Below are positions 1-8,394 of a stretch of 64,000 nucleotides of DNA, one piece after another. Location: NCBI RefSeq assembly GCF_023740735.1, contig NZ_JAMRXH010000013.1, positions 62,001 through 126,000 on the forward strand, read 5' to 3'. Each line of letters begins with the position of its first letter. Positions within the stretch are counted from its first letter, which is position 1. The notes under the pieces were generated by a model. The model saw only the letters and a program-made list of their open reading frames with translations, did not search any database and was not told the DNA's origin. This DNA is from Nocardia sp. CDC159 (GTDB taxonomy: Bacteria > Actinomycetota > Actinomycetes > Mycobacteriales > Mycobacteriaceae). The position numbers and the translations under genes are program-made.

Positions 1-311
1 TCACCGGCCAGACACGGCTCACATTCGCCGCACGAGTCGACCATGCAGCCGACGCCGACGCGGTCACCGACCCGGTGCTTGGTCACCGCGGAGCCTACGG
101 CGGCGACGATGCCCGCGATCTCGTGGCCGGGCACGCACGGATAGGTGGTGCCGTGCCATTCGTCGCGGGCGGTGTGGATGTCGGAGTGGCAGATGCCGGC
201 GTACTTGATGTCGATGAGTACGTCGTGCGCACCGAGTTCACGGCGTTCGATCGTGGTCTTGGCGAATCGACCGTCTGGTGCGGAGATGGCATACGCGGCG
301 GCAGTGGTCAT
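1..311 (-). CDS. Zinc-dependent alcohol dehydrogenase, N-terminal part (runs off left edge)
   Basis: Medium-chain, zinc-dependent NAD(P) alcohol dehydrogenase of the AdhC/cinnamyl-alcohol type, oxidising or reducing alcohols and aldehydes in the cytoplasm. The visible 103 residues begin MTTAAAYAIS and contain the catalytic-zinc motif GICHSDIH, the GHE motif (PGHEIAG), and the start of the structural-zinc cysteine cluster (GCMVDSCGECEPC), the usual order for this family. The Rossmann domain lies beyond the window. The gene is divergent from the ZIP transporter, with about 100 bp between starts. Family assignment is firm; substrate is unknown. Confidence 0.9.
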   Translation of the reverse strand, partial: MTTAAAYAISAPDGRFAKTTIERRELGAHDVLIDIKYAGICHSDIHTARDEWHGTTYPCVPGHEIAGIVAAVGSAVTKHRVGDRVGVGCMVDSCGECEPCLAG

Positions 312-335
312 GGTTTCATGCCTACTCCCGCATAG

Positions 336-366
336 TTGGCAATGCAAACCATCGCGAGATTGGCAA
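336..366. promoter_or_regulatory. Direct repeat TTGGCAA x2 in divergent promoter region
   Basis: The heptamer TTGGCAA occurs at 336-342 and again at 360-366, 24 bp apart (just over two helical turns), between the divergent dehydrogenase and ZIP genes. The spacing suits an operator, but no known regulator motif is recognised. Assignment as regulatory is inference only. Confidence 0.25.
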
Positions 367-412
367 CATGTCAGCCAACTCGCCGATCGGGTGCGCATGG
401 GTTGCGGAAACG

Positions 413-1162
413 ATGTCCGATGCTGGTCGGATGGCGATCTTGCTGGCCCTGGTGTCCATGTGCTCGACGTTGGTGGGCGGCTACGTGGCCGCCCGCATCG
501 GTGAGCGCAAACGGCTGGTGCTCGGTCTGGCCGCGGGCGTCATGCTCGGCGTGGTTGCCTTCGATCTGCTGCCGGACGCGCTGGCGGAATCGCAGTACGA
601 GGTGGCCGGGGTGCCCGGCGCGCTGATCGCGGCCGTGGTCGGCTTCTTCACCGTGCACATCATCGAGCAGGAGATGGCCGTGCATGTCGGGCACGAGCAC
701 GAATTCGGTGCGCACACCCACGATTTCGCCTCCGTGGGCCTGCTCGCGGCCGGTGGGTTGATCTTTCACAGCATGCTCGACGGGTTGAGCATCGGCGTGG
801 GCTTCCAGGCCGGGTCCGCGCTGGGATTCTCGCTGGCCATCGCGGTGATCTGCCACGACTTCGCCGACGGGTTCAACGCGTTCACCATTCCGACGCTGTA
901 CGGGCACGCGCGGCGGCGGGCGGTGCTGCTGCTGTGGCTGGACGCGCTCGCGCCCGTGGTGGGCGCGCTGATCGGGACGCTGATCCACGTGCCCGCGAAT
1001 CTGGCCGGGCTCTATCTCGGGTACTTCGCCGGGTTCCTGCTCTACCTGGCCACCGCCGACATCCTGCCCGAGGCGCATGCGGGTAGACCGTCGCGATCCG
1101 TACTGCTGTGCACGATCGGGGGTGCGGTGTTCATGTTCGGTGTGTCGATGCTCAACCACTGA
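413..1162 (+). CDS. ZIP family metal transporter
   Basis: Predicted inner-membrane divalent metal (zinc-type) transporter of the ZIP family, about 249 residues. It shows repeated hydrophobic helices and the family metal-site helices: HSMLDGLSIG in the middle of the protein and HDFADGFN about 35 residues later, where the usual HNxPEG and HExPE positions carry Asp in place of Glu. A histidine-rich stretch (HVGHEHEFGAHTHD) sits between helices, as in the ZIP variable loop. ATG 413 is chosen because GGAAA lies just upstream; ATG 368 and 431 are in frame and possible. Metal specificity cannot be read from sequence. Confidence 0.8.
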   Translation: MSDAGRMAILLALVSMCSTLVGGYVAARIGERKRLVLGLAAGVMLGVVAFDLLPDALAESQYEVAGVPGALIAAVVGFFTVHIIEQEMAVHVGHEHEFGAHTHDFASVGLLAAGGLIFHSMLDGLSIGVGFQAGSALGFSLAIAVICHDFADGFNAFTIPTLYGHARRRAVLLLWLDALAPVVGALIGTLIHVPANLAGLYLGYFAGFLLYLATADILPEAHAGRPSRSVLLCTIGGAVFMFGVSMLNH

Positions 1163-1247
1163 ATACGGGACACGGCCCGCTCGATTTGGTACACATAAAA
1201 GCACAATCGCCGCAAGCCCTGCGAGTGCGCACGAGGCGGGAGTGTCC

Positions 1248-2375
1248 ATGTACGACCGCACGGATACCACCCATTCGAATGGCGCCGCGCCGACTCGGGT
1301 CGGTAAGGCGGGGCGGACGGCCGCGCTGGTACTGGCCGCGCTGCTGGCCGCGGCGCTGTTCGTGGGCTATCGAGAGCACTTGCCGCGCTGGGCCTTCGGA
1401 ATGGGGGATTCCGCGGCCACCTTGCTCGGCCCGCCGCTGCCGCCGATGGACGCGGCCGTGGTCGCCGCCACCGTGGAGCCGCAGCTGGTCAATATCGAGG
1501 TCGCCCTCCGGCCGAGCGGGACGAGCGCCGCCGGGACCGGCATCGTGCTCACCGCCGACGGACAGGTGCTGACCAGCCATCACGTGGTCAAGGGCGCCGA
1601 CGCCATCACGGTGGGCGATCTGGGCAACGGCCGCGACTATCCGGCCACCGTGCTGGGCTACGACGCGACCGCAGATATCGCCCTGCTCTCGCTGTCCGGA
1701 GCGAGCGGACTGCCGGTGGCGCGGGTGGGTAGTTCGGCGGCGCTGCGGCTGGGCGATGAGATTCTGGCGATCGGCAATGCGGGCGGCACCGGATCGCCGA
1801 CCGTCACGCCCGGCTGGGTAACCTCGCTGAACAGTTCGATCCAGGCCCGCGACGCGGCCGACCTGTCCCGCAAATCGCTGACCGGAATGATCGAGGTGGC
1901 CGCGCCGGTGGCCTCCGGCCAGTCCGGCGGCGCGCTCGTGGACCGCTACGGCGCGGTCGTGGGCGTGGTCACGGCGTCCTCCGGCGAGGCCGCCAAGGCG
2001 GCAGGCCGGGCCAGCGGTTACGCGGTCCCGATCGATCGGGCCCTCACCGTCATCCGCCAAATCCGTTCCGGCACACCGACCGACACCGTCCACGTCGGCC
2101 CCACCGCGACCCTCGGCGTCCTCACCTCCGACGCCCGCCAACCCCCCGGCGCCCGCATCGACATCGCCCTCTACGGCCAGCCCGCCTACCGGGCGGGTCT
2201 GCTCACCGGCGAGGTGATCACCGCGGTCGACGGCCGCCCGATCACCTCGGTCCAGGGCCTCAAGGCAGCCCTCAACGTCCGCAAGCCCGAGGAGGCGGTG
2301 CGCCTGGATCTGGTCGGGCCCGACGGGTCACACCGCACGCTGAGCGTGGTGCTCGCCGTCGGGCCGCCGAACTAG
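1248..2375 (+). CDS. Membrane-anchored HtrA-like serine protease with PDZ domain
   Basis: S1C (HtrA/DegP-like) protease, 375 residues, presumably acting on misfolded or signalling proteins outside the membrane. After a short cytoplasmic segment there is one transmembrane anchor (about residues 24-41). The trypsin-like domain follows, with His near residue 112 (TSHHVV), Asp about 143 (TADIALL) and nucleophilic Ser 226 in GQSGGAL, so the triad is intact. A C-terminal PDZ domain (about 290-370) contains AGLLTGEVITAVDGRPI. Start ATG 1248 has GGGAG 5 bases upstream. It converges on the VKOR gene with a 3-base gap. Confidence 0.88.
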   Translation: MYDRTDTTHSNGAAPTRVGKAGRTAALVLAALLAAALFVGYREHLPRWAFGMGDSAATLLGPPLPPMDAAVVAATVEPQLVNIEVALRPSGTSAAGTGIVLTADGQVLTSHHVVKGADAITVGDLGNGRDYPATVLGYDATADIALLSLSGASGLPVARVGSSAALRLGDEILAIGNAGGTGSPTVTPGWVTSLNSSIQARDAADLSRKSLTGMIEVAAPVASGQSGGALVDRYGAVVGVVTASSGEAAKAAGRASGYAVPIDRALTVIRQIRSGTPTDTVHVGPTATLGVLTSDARQPPGARIDIALYGQPAYRAGLLTGEVITAVDGRPITSVQGLKAALNVRKPEEAVRLDLVGPDGSHRTLSVVLAVGPPN

Positions 2376-2378
2376 CAC

Positions 2379-2945
2379 CTAGACCAGCGACGTCCAGTAA
2401 TCCTGGAAGCGCAGGAACACCAGCAGCACCACCACCGCGTAGAACACCGCCACGACCGTCCAGCGCCATTCGGCCACTATCCGCAGTGGCCCGCGGGAGC
2501 CGCCCCACAGTTGATCGGTGACCACGGCCAGGAGGACCGGCGTGGCCGCCCAGACCACCATGCAGTACGGGCACAGGGCGTTGATGCGGTAGAGGCTCTG
2601 GAAGATCAGCCAGCAGATGAAGCCGATGCCCAGAGCCAGGCCGAGCCACAAGCCGCCCCAAAACCATTGGGGCAGGCCCACTCCCGTGATGGCGAGGACC
2701 GCGATGGTGACCACCACCGAGAAACCGACCACGCCGATCAACGGATTCGGGAAGCCGAACACCGCCGCCTGATCGGTCGTCATCACCGAACCGCAGGCCA
2801 GGATCGGATTGATGCTGCAGGACGGGCGATAGTCCGGATTCGTGAACAGCTTGAACCGCTCGACGGTCAGGGTGACCGAGGCGATCCAGCCCGCTAGGCC
2901 GAAGATCAGTAGCAGCCACGCCGAGCGGGCCGGTGCCGCAATCAT
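2379..2945 (-). CDS. Vitamin K epoxide reductase (VKOR) family protein
   Basis: Four- to five-helix membrane protein of 188 residues, homologous to bacterial VKOR. In actinobacteria this family reoxidises extracytoplasmic DsbA-like proteins with quinone as electron acceptor. Visible hallmarks are the loop cysteines C43 and C51 (CSINPILAC) and the active-site CPYC near residues 124-127. It overlaps by 4 bases (ATGA) the upstream thioredoxin-fold gene, so the two are almost certainly translationally coupled. M. tuberculosis has the same pair (Rv2968c/Rv2969c). Strong assignment. Confidence 0.92.
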   Translation of the reverse strand: MIAAPARSAWLLLIFGLAGWIASVTLTVERFKLFTNPDYRPSCSINPILACGSVMTTDQAAVFGFPNPLIGVVGFSVVVTIAVLAITGVGLPQWFWGGLWLGLALGIGFICWLIFQSLYRINALCPYCMVVWAATPVLLAVVTDQLWGGSRGPLRIVAEWRWTVVAVFYAVVVLLVFLRFQDYWTSLV

Positions 2946-3721
2946 TTCGCCGCGGCCTCTATCTTCTGGCGGAAGTTGTCGGGGGCGAGGTCGTTACCGC
3001 TGACCTGGTTGCCGTTGATGAAGATCGTCGGCGTCTGGACGATGCCCGAGTCCAGCACCTTGTCGGTGATCCGCATGCTGTACTTCTGGTACTTGCGGTC
3101 GGTGATGCACTGGGCGACAGCGGGATCGGTGTACCCGGCGTCCTTGGCGATCTGGACCAGCTTGTCGTCGGGCAGCCCGCCCGCGCCCTCGCGCGGCTGC
3201 TGCTGGAACATACTGGTCAGCCAGCCCTGGAACTTGCTCGGATCGCTGCCCGCGACGCAGTACGCGGCGCTGGCGGCGCGGGAGGAGTATCGCGTGTTGC
3301 CGCCGGACTGCTGGTCGAGCATCGCGATGATGTTGTACTCGACGGCCGCCTTGCCGGAAGCGACCGCCTCCTCGATCACCTTGCCGTCGGTGACCTCGAA
3401 TGCCTGGCAGGCCGGGCACTGCAGGTCGGCGACCACCCGCACGGTCGCCTTCGCGCCGGGCTTGCCGAGCCGGATCGAACCGTTGTCGGTGAGGGACGCG
3501 GTGAGGCCGTCGGGGGCGGGTGGGGCGGCGATGGTCGGCGTCGGGCCCGGATCGTTCTTCTCCGCGTTCCGGACCGCGATGCTGATTCCGATGGCCGCGA
3601 TGAGACCGATCAGCACGACCGCCACACCCACCTGAATCAGGATGGTGCGGGTGCGGTCGGTCCGCTGGACCGAGGCCAGCGCGTTCTTACCCCGCGGTTT
3701 CTTGCTCACCTTCGAGTTCAC
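2942..3721 (-). CDS. DsbA-like thioredoxin-fold protein, membrane anchored
   Basis: Extracytoplasmic thiol oxidoreductase of the DsbA family, 259 residues, expected to introduce disulfides into exported proteins and be recycled by the downstream VKOR. It has a basic N-terminus, a single transmembrane anchor (about residues 27-49), then a thioredoxin domain with active site CPAC (DLQCPACQAF). Further cysteines at AAYCVAG and AQCITD match the second cysteine pair of the actinobacterial family. The cis-Pro loop is QTPTIFING. GTG 3721 is chosen (AGGAAGG 4 bases upstream); adjacent GTG 3724 and GTG 3709 are alternatives. Confidence 0.87.
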   Translation of the reverse strand: MNSKVSKKPRGKNALASVQRTDRTRTILIQVGVAVVLIGLIAAIGISIAVRNAEKNDPGPTPTIAAPPAPDGLTASLTDNGSIRLGKPGAKATVRVVADLQCPACQAFEVTDGKVIEEAVASGKAAVEYNIIAMLDQQSGGNTRYSSRAASAAYCVAGSDPSKFQGWLTSMFQQQPREGAGGLPDDKLVQIAKDAGYTDPAVAQCITDRKYQKYSMRITDKVLDSGIVQTPTIFINGNQVSGNDLAPDNFRQKIEAAAK

Positions 3722-3855
3722 CACGCCTTCCTGTTGTTCGTGAGGACACCCGTTGTGTGCCGCCCCGATCGTACGGGCGCGGCCGGACGGACGCCGCTCC
3801 CGGACACATGATTGCCGGCGAACCTGAGATTCCGGTCAGAAGTACCGACGTCCCC

Positions 3856-4704
3856 CTACGCCTGCGCCAGGCGGCGCTTCTGCTCCTCGATATCGAATTT
3901 GGCCTTCGGCCAGCTCAATTCGAGGCCCTGCAGCGCGCCGATGAGCAATTCGGTGACCGCCAGGCGCGAATACCATTTGCGATCGGCGGGCAGGACGTGC
4001 CAGGGGGCGTATTCGGTGGAGGTCCGGTCGAGCATCGCCTGGTAGGCCTCCTGATAGGCGGGCCAGTAGGCGCGCTCGTCGATATCGCCGGGATTGAACT
4101 TCCAATACTTGTCGGGCCGCTCGAGCCGCTGGGCCAGGCGCTTGCGCTGTTCGTCGAGGGAGACGAACATGGCGACCTTCACCAGCGTCATCCCGGAGTC
4201 GACGAGTTTGCGTTCCCACTTGTTGATCTCGCCGTAGCGCTTGCCCCACACGTCCGGAGGGACCAGGTCGTGCACCCGCACCACCAGCACATCCTCGTAG
4301 TGGGAGCGGTCGAAGACGCCGATCTGACCGCCGCGAGGCAGCCTGCGCTTGATGCGCCACAAATAGTGGTGTCGCCGTTCCTCGGCGGTCGGCACGCCGA
4401 AGGCGGCGTGGTCGACGCCCTGCGGGTCCACCGAACCGATCACATGCCGGACGATGCCGCCTTTGCCCGCGGTGTCCATACCCTGCAGGATCAGCAGCAC
4501 GCTGCGCGGATCGCCCGAGCGGCCGTTGGCGTAGAGCATCTCCTGCAGATCCGACAGCACCGTGGCGCGTTCGGCGAGCAGCTTCTCTCCGGCCGCGCGG
4601 TTGCCCTTGAATCCGGGCGTGGCCGAGGTGTCGAGATCGGCGACCTGCACGCCGTCGGCGCGCAGCGCCTTGCCGATCGAGGAGGAGCGGGGCGATTTGG
4701 GCAT
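3856..4704 (-). CDS. ppk2: Polyphosphate kinase 2 (PPK2) family protein
   Basis: Single-domain PPK2 of 282 residues, transferring phosphate between polyphosphate and nucleotides (NDP/NTP, or NMP to NDP in class II). The P-loop-like Walker A GMDTAGKGG and lid/Walker B region FDRSHYEDV are intact, with the family motif KFNPGDIDER and a C-terminal YAPWHVLPADRKWY block. The start is only 13 bp downstream of the EspG-like stop on the same strand, but no Shine-Dalgarno is visible. Whether it belongs functionally with the secretion cassette is unknown. Nucleotide class cannot be decided by eye. Confidence 0.9.
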   Translation of the reverse strand: MPKSPRSSSIGKALRADGVQVADLDTSATPGFKGNRAAGEKLLAERATVLSDLQEMLYANGRSGDPRSVLLILQGMDTAGKGGIVRHVIGSVDPQGVDHAAFGVPTAEERRHHYLWRIKRRLPRGGQIGVFDRSHYEDVLVVRVHDLVPPDVWGKRYGEINKWERKLVDSGMTLVKVAMFVSLDEQRKRLAQRLERPDKYWKFNPGDIDERAYWPAYQEAYQAMLDRTSTEYAPWHVLPADRKWYSRLAVTELLIGALQGLELSWPKAKFDIEEQKRRLAQA

Positions 4705-4717
4705 GTAAGCGAGTAAA

Positions 4718-5428
4718 TCACTGAATGCAGGCCAAGCGGGTGAGGTGATTGGCCAGGTCGGCGTCGTCGCACGGGGTGAGGCTCAGATCGGCCGCGGTGG
4801 TGAGCAGATAGCGGCCGTCGCCGGTGAAGTCGAGCCAGGTGCGGTGCCGGGTCGGGGGTGAGATCGGATTGTCGGGGGCAACGGTGACCGTGATGAAGCC
4901 GCGGGAGTTCACCGGATCTCGAAGTTTTCGGCGGAACCGGGCGGCGTTGCGGTGCCCGTGCGTGCGATAGGGCGGTTTGTCCTCCGAATCCAACACCGCC
5001 TCCTGAGGTTCGCGCATGGCGCCGTGCCGACCGGGCGGGGCGGAGCCGATCACCTCGACCAGTTCGTCGCCCAGCGCGCGGGCGTGGCATACGCGCACGA
5101 CCACCGCGTCGGGGCGACCGATCAGGATTCCGGCGTGGTGGTGCACGACGGCGGCGAAGGCCAGGATGCGCTCGGGTTCGGCGCCGTCGCTGCGCTCCCC
5201 GGAAATGGTGATCGTGGTCGCGTCGGTCCGGGCGCACAGCAGCAGCGCGGCGGTCAGATCCGGATCGGTGTTGCGCGCGTAGCGGTGGCGCAGACCCAGC
5301 GCGGCGTATTCGGATTCGGTGCGGGCGGTGGCCGCGGGAATCATGTTTACGGGGTAAGGCCGACGGTCCAGTCCGGTCTCGGTGGCCCAGACGTGCGTGA
5401 ACTCGTCCGGGGTGAGAACCCACTTCAC
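4718..5428 (-). CDS. EspG-like ESX (type VII) secretion-associated protein
   Basis: About 236 residues from GTG 5428, resembling the EspG family of cytosolic chaperones that bind PE-PPE-type substrates and hand them to ESX secretion systems. It has the family's N-terminal signature (WVLTPDEFTHVW), central alpha/beta region, and the C-terminal WLDFTGDGRYLLTT block followed by a PADL-like segment. The start codon overlaps the upstream stop by four bases (GTGA), so it is coupled to the helical protein before it. No ESX ATPase or EccB/D component is in view. Call rests on the end motifs. Confidence 0.72.
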   Translation of the reverse strand: MKWVLTPDEFTHVWATETGLDRRPYPVNMIPAATARTESEYAALGLRHRYARNTDPDLTAALLLCARTDATTITISGERSDGAEPERILAFAAVVHHHAGILIGRPDAVVVRVCHARALGDELVEVIGSAPPGRHGAMREPQEAVLDSEDKPPYRTHGHRNAARFRRKLRDPVNSRGFITVTVAPDNPISPPTRHRTWLDFTGDGRYLLTTAADLSLTPCDDADLANHLTRLACIQ

Positions 5429-5991
5429 TGCGCGAGACCCCCGCTCTGCGCCGGGGCGAATCGGGGGACACGATCCCCGGACGCGGGCAGGGTCGGGTTG
5501 TAGACGTAGGTCAGCACATCGCGCGCGTCGGCGAGTGCGGAGGCGGCGGCCAGGTCGTAGGCCATCCGCCGCTGCCCGCCGTGCACGGCCTCGGCCGCCT
5601 GATCGTCGAGTGGGCGGTAGGGCGGTGGCGGGGGCGGCAGCGCGTTGCGAATCGCCTGGGCGGCTTCGGCATTGGCCTCCATCAGGCGCTGCAACGTATC
5701 GCACACCTCGGGCAGGGCCAGGCCGCGGCCGACGAAATCGCGGGTGGACTTCCAGGCCACCTCGTAGGCGTGGCCGCTCCAGCGCGCGAACTCGTCGTTG
5801 ACCGAATCGGAGAAGACGCGGAACGCCTCGCCGAGGAGTTCGGCGTGGCGACGCCAGGAATCGGCGACCCGGCCCAGTGCGCTCGGATCGAGCGCCTCGT
5901 GCACCCGGTCCCAGATCTCCTGATGGGTGAAGGCTCCGAAAACCTCCCGATCGGGGACGTAGGGCGGATCGAGTTCGGGCGGGGGACTCAC
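5425..5991 (-). CDS. Helical PPE/WXG100-like protein, putative ESX substrate
   Basis: Protein of 188 residues, mostly amphipathic helix, with no signal peptide. Around residues 45-100 it has a WXG-like turn (RWSGHAYE) between two helices, in the manner of WXG100 or PPE N-terminal domains, then a polyproline linker (PPPPPPYRP near residue 117) and a second helical part. It sits between a smaller helical protein and the EspG-like chaperone, overlapping each by 4 bases. By analogy with PE-PPE-EspG order I infer a secreted substrate partner; no specific family is recognised with certainty. Confidence 0.6.
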   Translation of the reverse strand: MSPPPELDPPYVPDREVFGAFTHQEIWDRVHEALDPSALGRVADSWRRHAELLGEAFRVFSDSVNDEFARWSGHAYEVAWKSTRDFVGRGLALPEVCDTLQRLMEANAEAAQAIRNALPPPPPPYRPLDDQAAEAVHGGQRRMAYDLAAASALADARDVLTYVYNPTLPASGDRVPRFAPAQSGGLAQ

Positions 5992-6380
5992 CTGGTCTCC
6001 TCCAGCCGCGCGGCCACCAGTTCCACCGCCGCGCGGTTGGCGGCCTCGGCCTCGTCGAAGCGCTTACCTGCGGCCAGATAGGCGGCTTTGAACAGCAGCG
6101 CGGTCTGCTGGAAGGCGGTGATGGTGTCGAACAGTTCGCGGCCCTTGTCGGCGAAACCACGGCTCAGGGCGTGGCCGGACGGCAGATTCGCGAATCCGGT
6201 GACCTCGGTGACGGGGTGGCCGCCGTCGCGGGCGCGCTGCAGATCCTCGACCAGGCGATCGCAGGCCGCGGCGAGATTGCGGGCCACATCCTCGGCGATC
6301 TCGAAGACCGCGCCGTCGGAATCGGTTGCCGCGGCATACAATTCGCGTGCGGCCTGCTGTCCGGTCTCCGGGACCCCCAC
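5988..6380 (-). CDS. Small helical protein, putative partner in ESX cassette
   Basis: Protein of 130 residues, almost entirely predicted alpha-helix, without signal peptide or membrane segment. GTG 6380 is preceded by GGGAG at a good distance. It is the first gene of a three-gene overlapping unit (4-base overlap with the next gene). Size, helicity and position recall PE or WXG100-type partners of EspG-dependent substrates, but there is no clear WxG and no C-terminal YxxxD/E secretion signal that I can see. Function is inferred from context only. Confidence 0.55.
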   Translation of the reverse strand: MGVPETGQQAARELYAAATDSDGAVFEIAEDVARNLAAACDRLVEDLQRARDGGHPVTEVTGFANLPSGHALSRGFADKGRELFDTITAFQQTALLFKAAYLAAGKRFDEAEAANRAAVELVAARLEETR

Positions 6381-6483
6381 TGCTGCTCCCCTTCCGATCG
6401 GCCCCGTCCCCGGATGGCGACCCTACCGGACCATGATCGAGCGCGCCGGCTGACGTCGCTGTGACCCGGCACACGGCCGAGTG

Positions 6484-7116
6484 CTATTGCGGGCGAGTGG
6501 CACTCACGTATTGGAGCAGGCCGTGGATCTCCTGATGGATATCCACCAATCCGGCCTGCGCGAACAGCTTCGGGAAGGTGTCGATATCGAACACGCGCAA
6601 TCCGCCCGCCCCGCCCACCGCGCTGCTGACCCGACCGAACCAGGTGTCTCGGCGCTGACTGGTGCTGATCGCGATGCGCCCGCCCGGGGCCAACATCCGG
6701 ATCATCTCCCGCGCGGCGTCGAGCGGGTCCGGGATCAAATACAGCGCGCCGAAACAGCAGACCGCGTCGAAACGGCCGTCGGCGAACGGTAATCGACGCG
6801 CGTCGCCGCGGACGTAGCCCACGCGCGGGCCCGAATTGTCGGCGCGGGCCCGGCGCAGCATGGGCGCGGAGAAGTCGAGCCCGATCGCGAAGCCGTCGTC
6901 GTCGAGCCGCTCGCTGAGATAGTGGGTGAAATTGCCCGGCCCGCAGGCGACGTCGAGCACCGTGGCCCCGGGGCGCAGCCGCAGGGTGCGCGCGGCGTCG
7001 CGGCGATCGGCCTGCATGGTGCGGCCGGTGGCCACATAGAACGCCGCCGGGCGCCAGGCCCGCTCGTAGACGAGGGCGAAGGCCGGATGATTCATGGTGC
7101 GCCGGGCGAGGTTCAC
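6484..7116 (-). CDS. Class I SAM-dependent methyltransferase
   Basis: Methyltransferase of 210 residues (UbiE/Methyltransf_11-like). The SAM-binding motif I is VLDVACGPGNF, the acidic end of strand 2 is GLDFSAPML, and post-motifs GDARRLPFADGRFD and LAPGGRIAI are in the expected order. GTG 7116 follows GAGGA and lies 11 bp after the stop of the reductase gene, so they are likely co-transcribed. Substrate unknown; lipid or quinone methylation is plausible next to a UbiB-like kinase and a lipid-type reductase, but this is inference. Confidence 0.82.
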   Translation of the reverse strand: MNLARRTMNHPAFALVYERAWRPAAFYVATGRTMQADRRDAARTLRLRPGATVLDVACGPGNFTHYLSERLDDDGFAIGLDFSAPMLRRARADNSGPRVGYVRGDARRLPFADGRFDAVCCFGALYLIPDPLDAAREMIRMLAPGGRIAISTSQRRDTWFGRVSSAVGGAGGLRVFDIDTFPKLFAQAGLVDIHQEIHGLLQYVSATRPQ

Positions 7117-7126
7117 CGCATTGTCC

Positions 7127-8368
7127 TCAGGCGCGCTCGACCTCGATGGTCATCCCGGCCGCGCGTAGCCGGTCGGTGAGGGCATCGCCCATGGCCGAGG
7201 CGGGGGTGAGAATTCCGGCCAGCGGCGGCAGTTCGTCGAAGGCCAGGCACAGCCCGGCCTGGCCGAGCATCACCGAGGTCGCCTGATAGCCGGGATCGCC
7301 CTTACCCGCGAAGGTGCACACGTACTTCGCGCCGGAGGTGGTGTGCGCGAAGGTCTTCATGGTGAACCAGCCGCCGCGCCGGGCCTTCTCGTTCGGCCCG
7401 GTGCCGGGTTTGGGCAGGAGCCGATCCAGCAGCCGCCGCCCGGCCGCGGCCCGCGACAGCACCGCACCGGCGGCCATCGTCGCCACGATGCCGCCCGCGA
7501 CGCCCGCCGCGACCAGGGGCGCGGCCGGGGACGAGCCGGTGCCCATCACCTCGCGATAGCGGAAGTTCTTGCCGTACACCCAACCCAGCAGGCCGTTGCT
7601 GCGGCGCACGATCTTGGTGTTGTGCTGGGCCATGATGAAGGTCGTGACCCAGCCGTCCAGGCTCGGATCGATACTCGACGCCCGGGCCAGCGCCTGATCG
7701 GACTGGCGTCCCACATCGGGTTCCATCGACCGGTCCGGGCTCAGCGAATACGGGTGCGACAGCACCGAACCCTTGGCCGGATCGGCGGCGATGGCCTCCA
7801 TCATGGCGCGACCGGAGTCGATGGTGCCGCCGCTGGCCCCGCCCTTGAGCCAGGCCACCAGGGTGGTGTCGGTGAGTTCGCCGGTATTGTCGGCAACCGA
7901 GCGGCGGTAGAGCTGGTACACGCTCAGATCCGACGGAATCGAGTCGTAGCCACAGGAATTCACGATCTTCGCGCCGGTCTGCTCGGCCTGCTCGCCGTAG
8001 CGGTCGATGCATTCGCGGATGAACAGCGGCTCGCCGGTGAGGTCGGCGTAATGGGTCCCGGCCGCCGCGCACGCCTGCACCAGCGGCAGCCCATAACGCA
8101 GATATGGACCGACCGTGGTGACGACCACCCGGGTGCGGGCCGCGAGCGTGTCGAGGGCCGCCTGATCCGACGAATCGGCAACCAGCAGCGGCCAATCCGC
8201 GGCCACCGGGCCCAGTTCGTCGCGCACCGCGGTGAGTTTGTCGGGGGAGCGGCCCGCCAATGCGATGCGCGCGCCCTGCGGGGCCGCGGTCGCCAGATAC
8301 CGCGCGGTGAGCTTGCCGACGAAACCGGTCGCGCCGAACAGCACGAGGTCGAATTCCCTGTCTGCCAT
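7127..8368 (-). CDS. Saccharopine dehydrogenase-like / trans-acting enoyl reductase family protein
   Basis: Protein of 413 residues with an N-terminal NAD(P)-binding Rossmann motif (LVLFGATGFVGKL, residues 8-20), YGLPLVQAC and the family block NSCGYDSIPSD. These features place it with mycobacterial Rv2449c/Rv2953-type proteins, where Rv2953 is the trans-acting enoyl reductase of phthiocerol/phenolglycolipid synthesis. A hydrophobic stretch near residues 275-300 suggests membrane association. It lies 26 bp downstream of the UbiB-like gene on the same strand. The family is clear; the reaction here is not. Confidence 0.85.
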   Translation of the reverse strand: MADREFDLVLFGATGFVGKLTARYLATAAPQGARIALAGRSPDKLTAVRDELGPVAADWPLLVADSSDQAALDTLAARTRVVVTTVGPYLRYGLPLVQACAAAGTHYADLTGEPLFIRECIDRYGEQAEQTGAKIVNSCGYDSIPSDLSVYQLYRRSVADNTGELTDTTLVAWLKGGASGGTIDSGRAMMEAIAADPAKGSVLSHPYSLSPDRSMEPDVGRQSDQALARASSIDPSLDGWVTTFIMAQHNTKIVRRSNGLLGWVYGKNFRYREVMGTGSSPAAPLVAAGVAGGIVATMAAGAVLSRAAAGRRLLDRLLPKPGTGPNEKARRGGWFTMKTFAHTTSGAKYVCTFAGKGDPGYQATSVMLGQAGLCLAFDELPPLAGILTPASAMGDALTDRLRAAGMTIEVERA

Positions 8369-8394
8369 GGGTTTTCACATCTCCTGACGGATGG

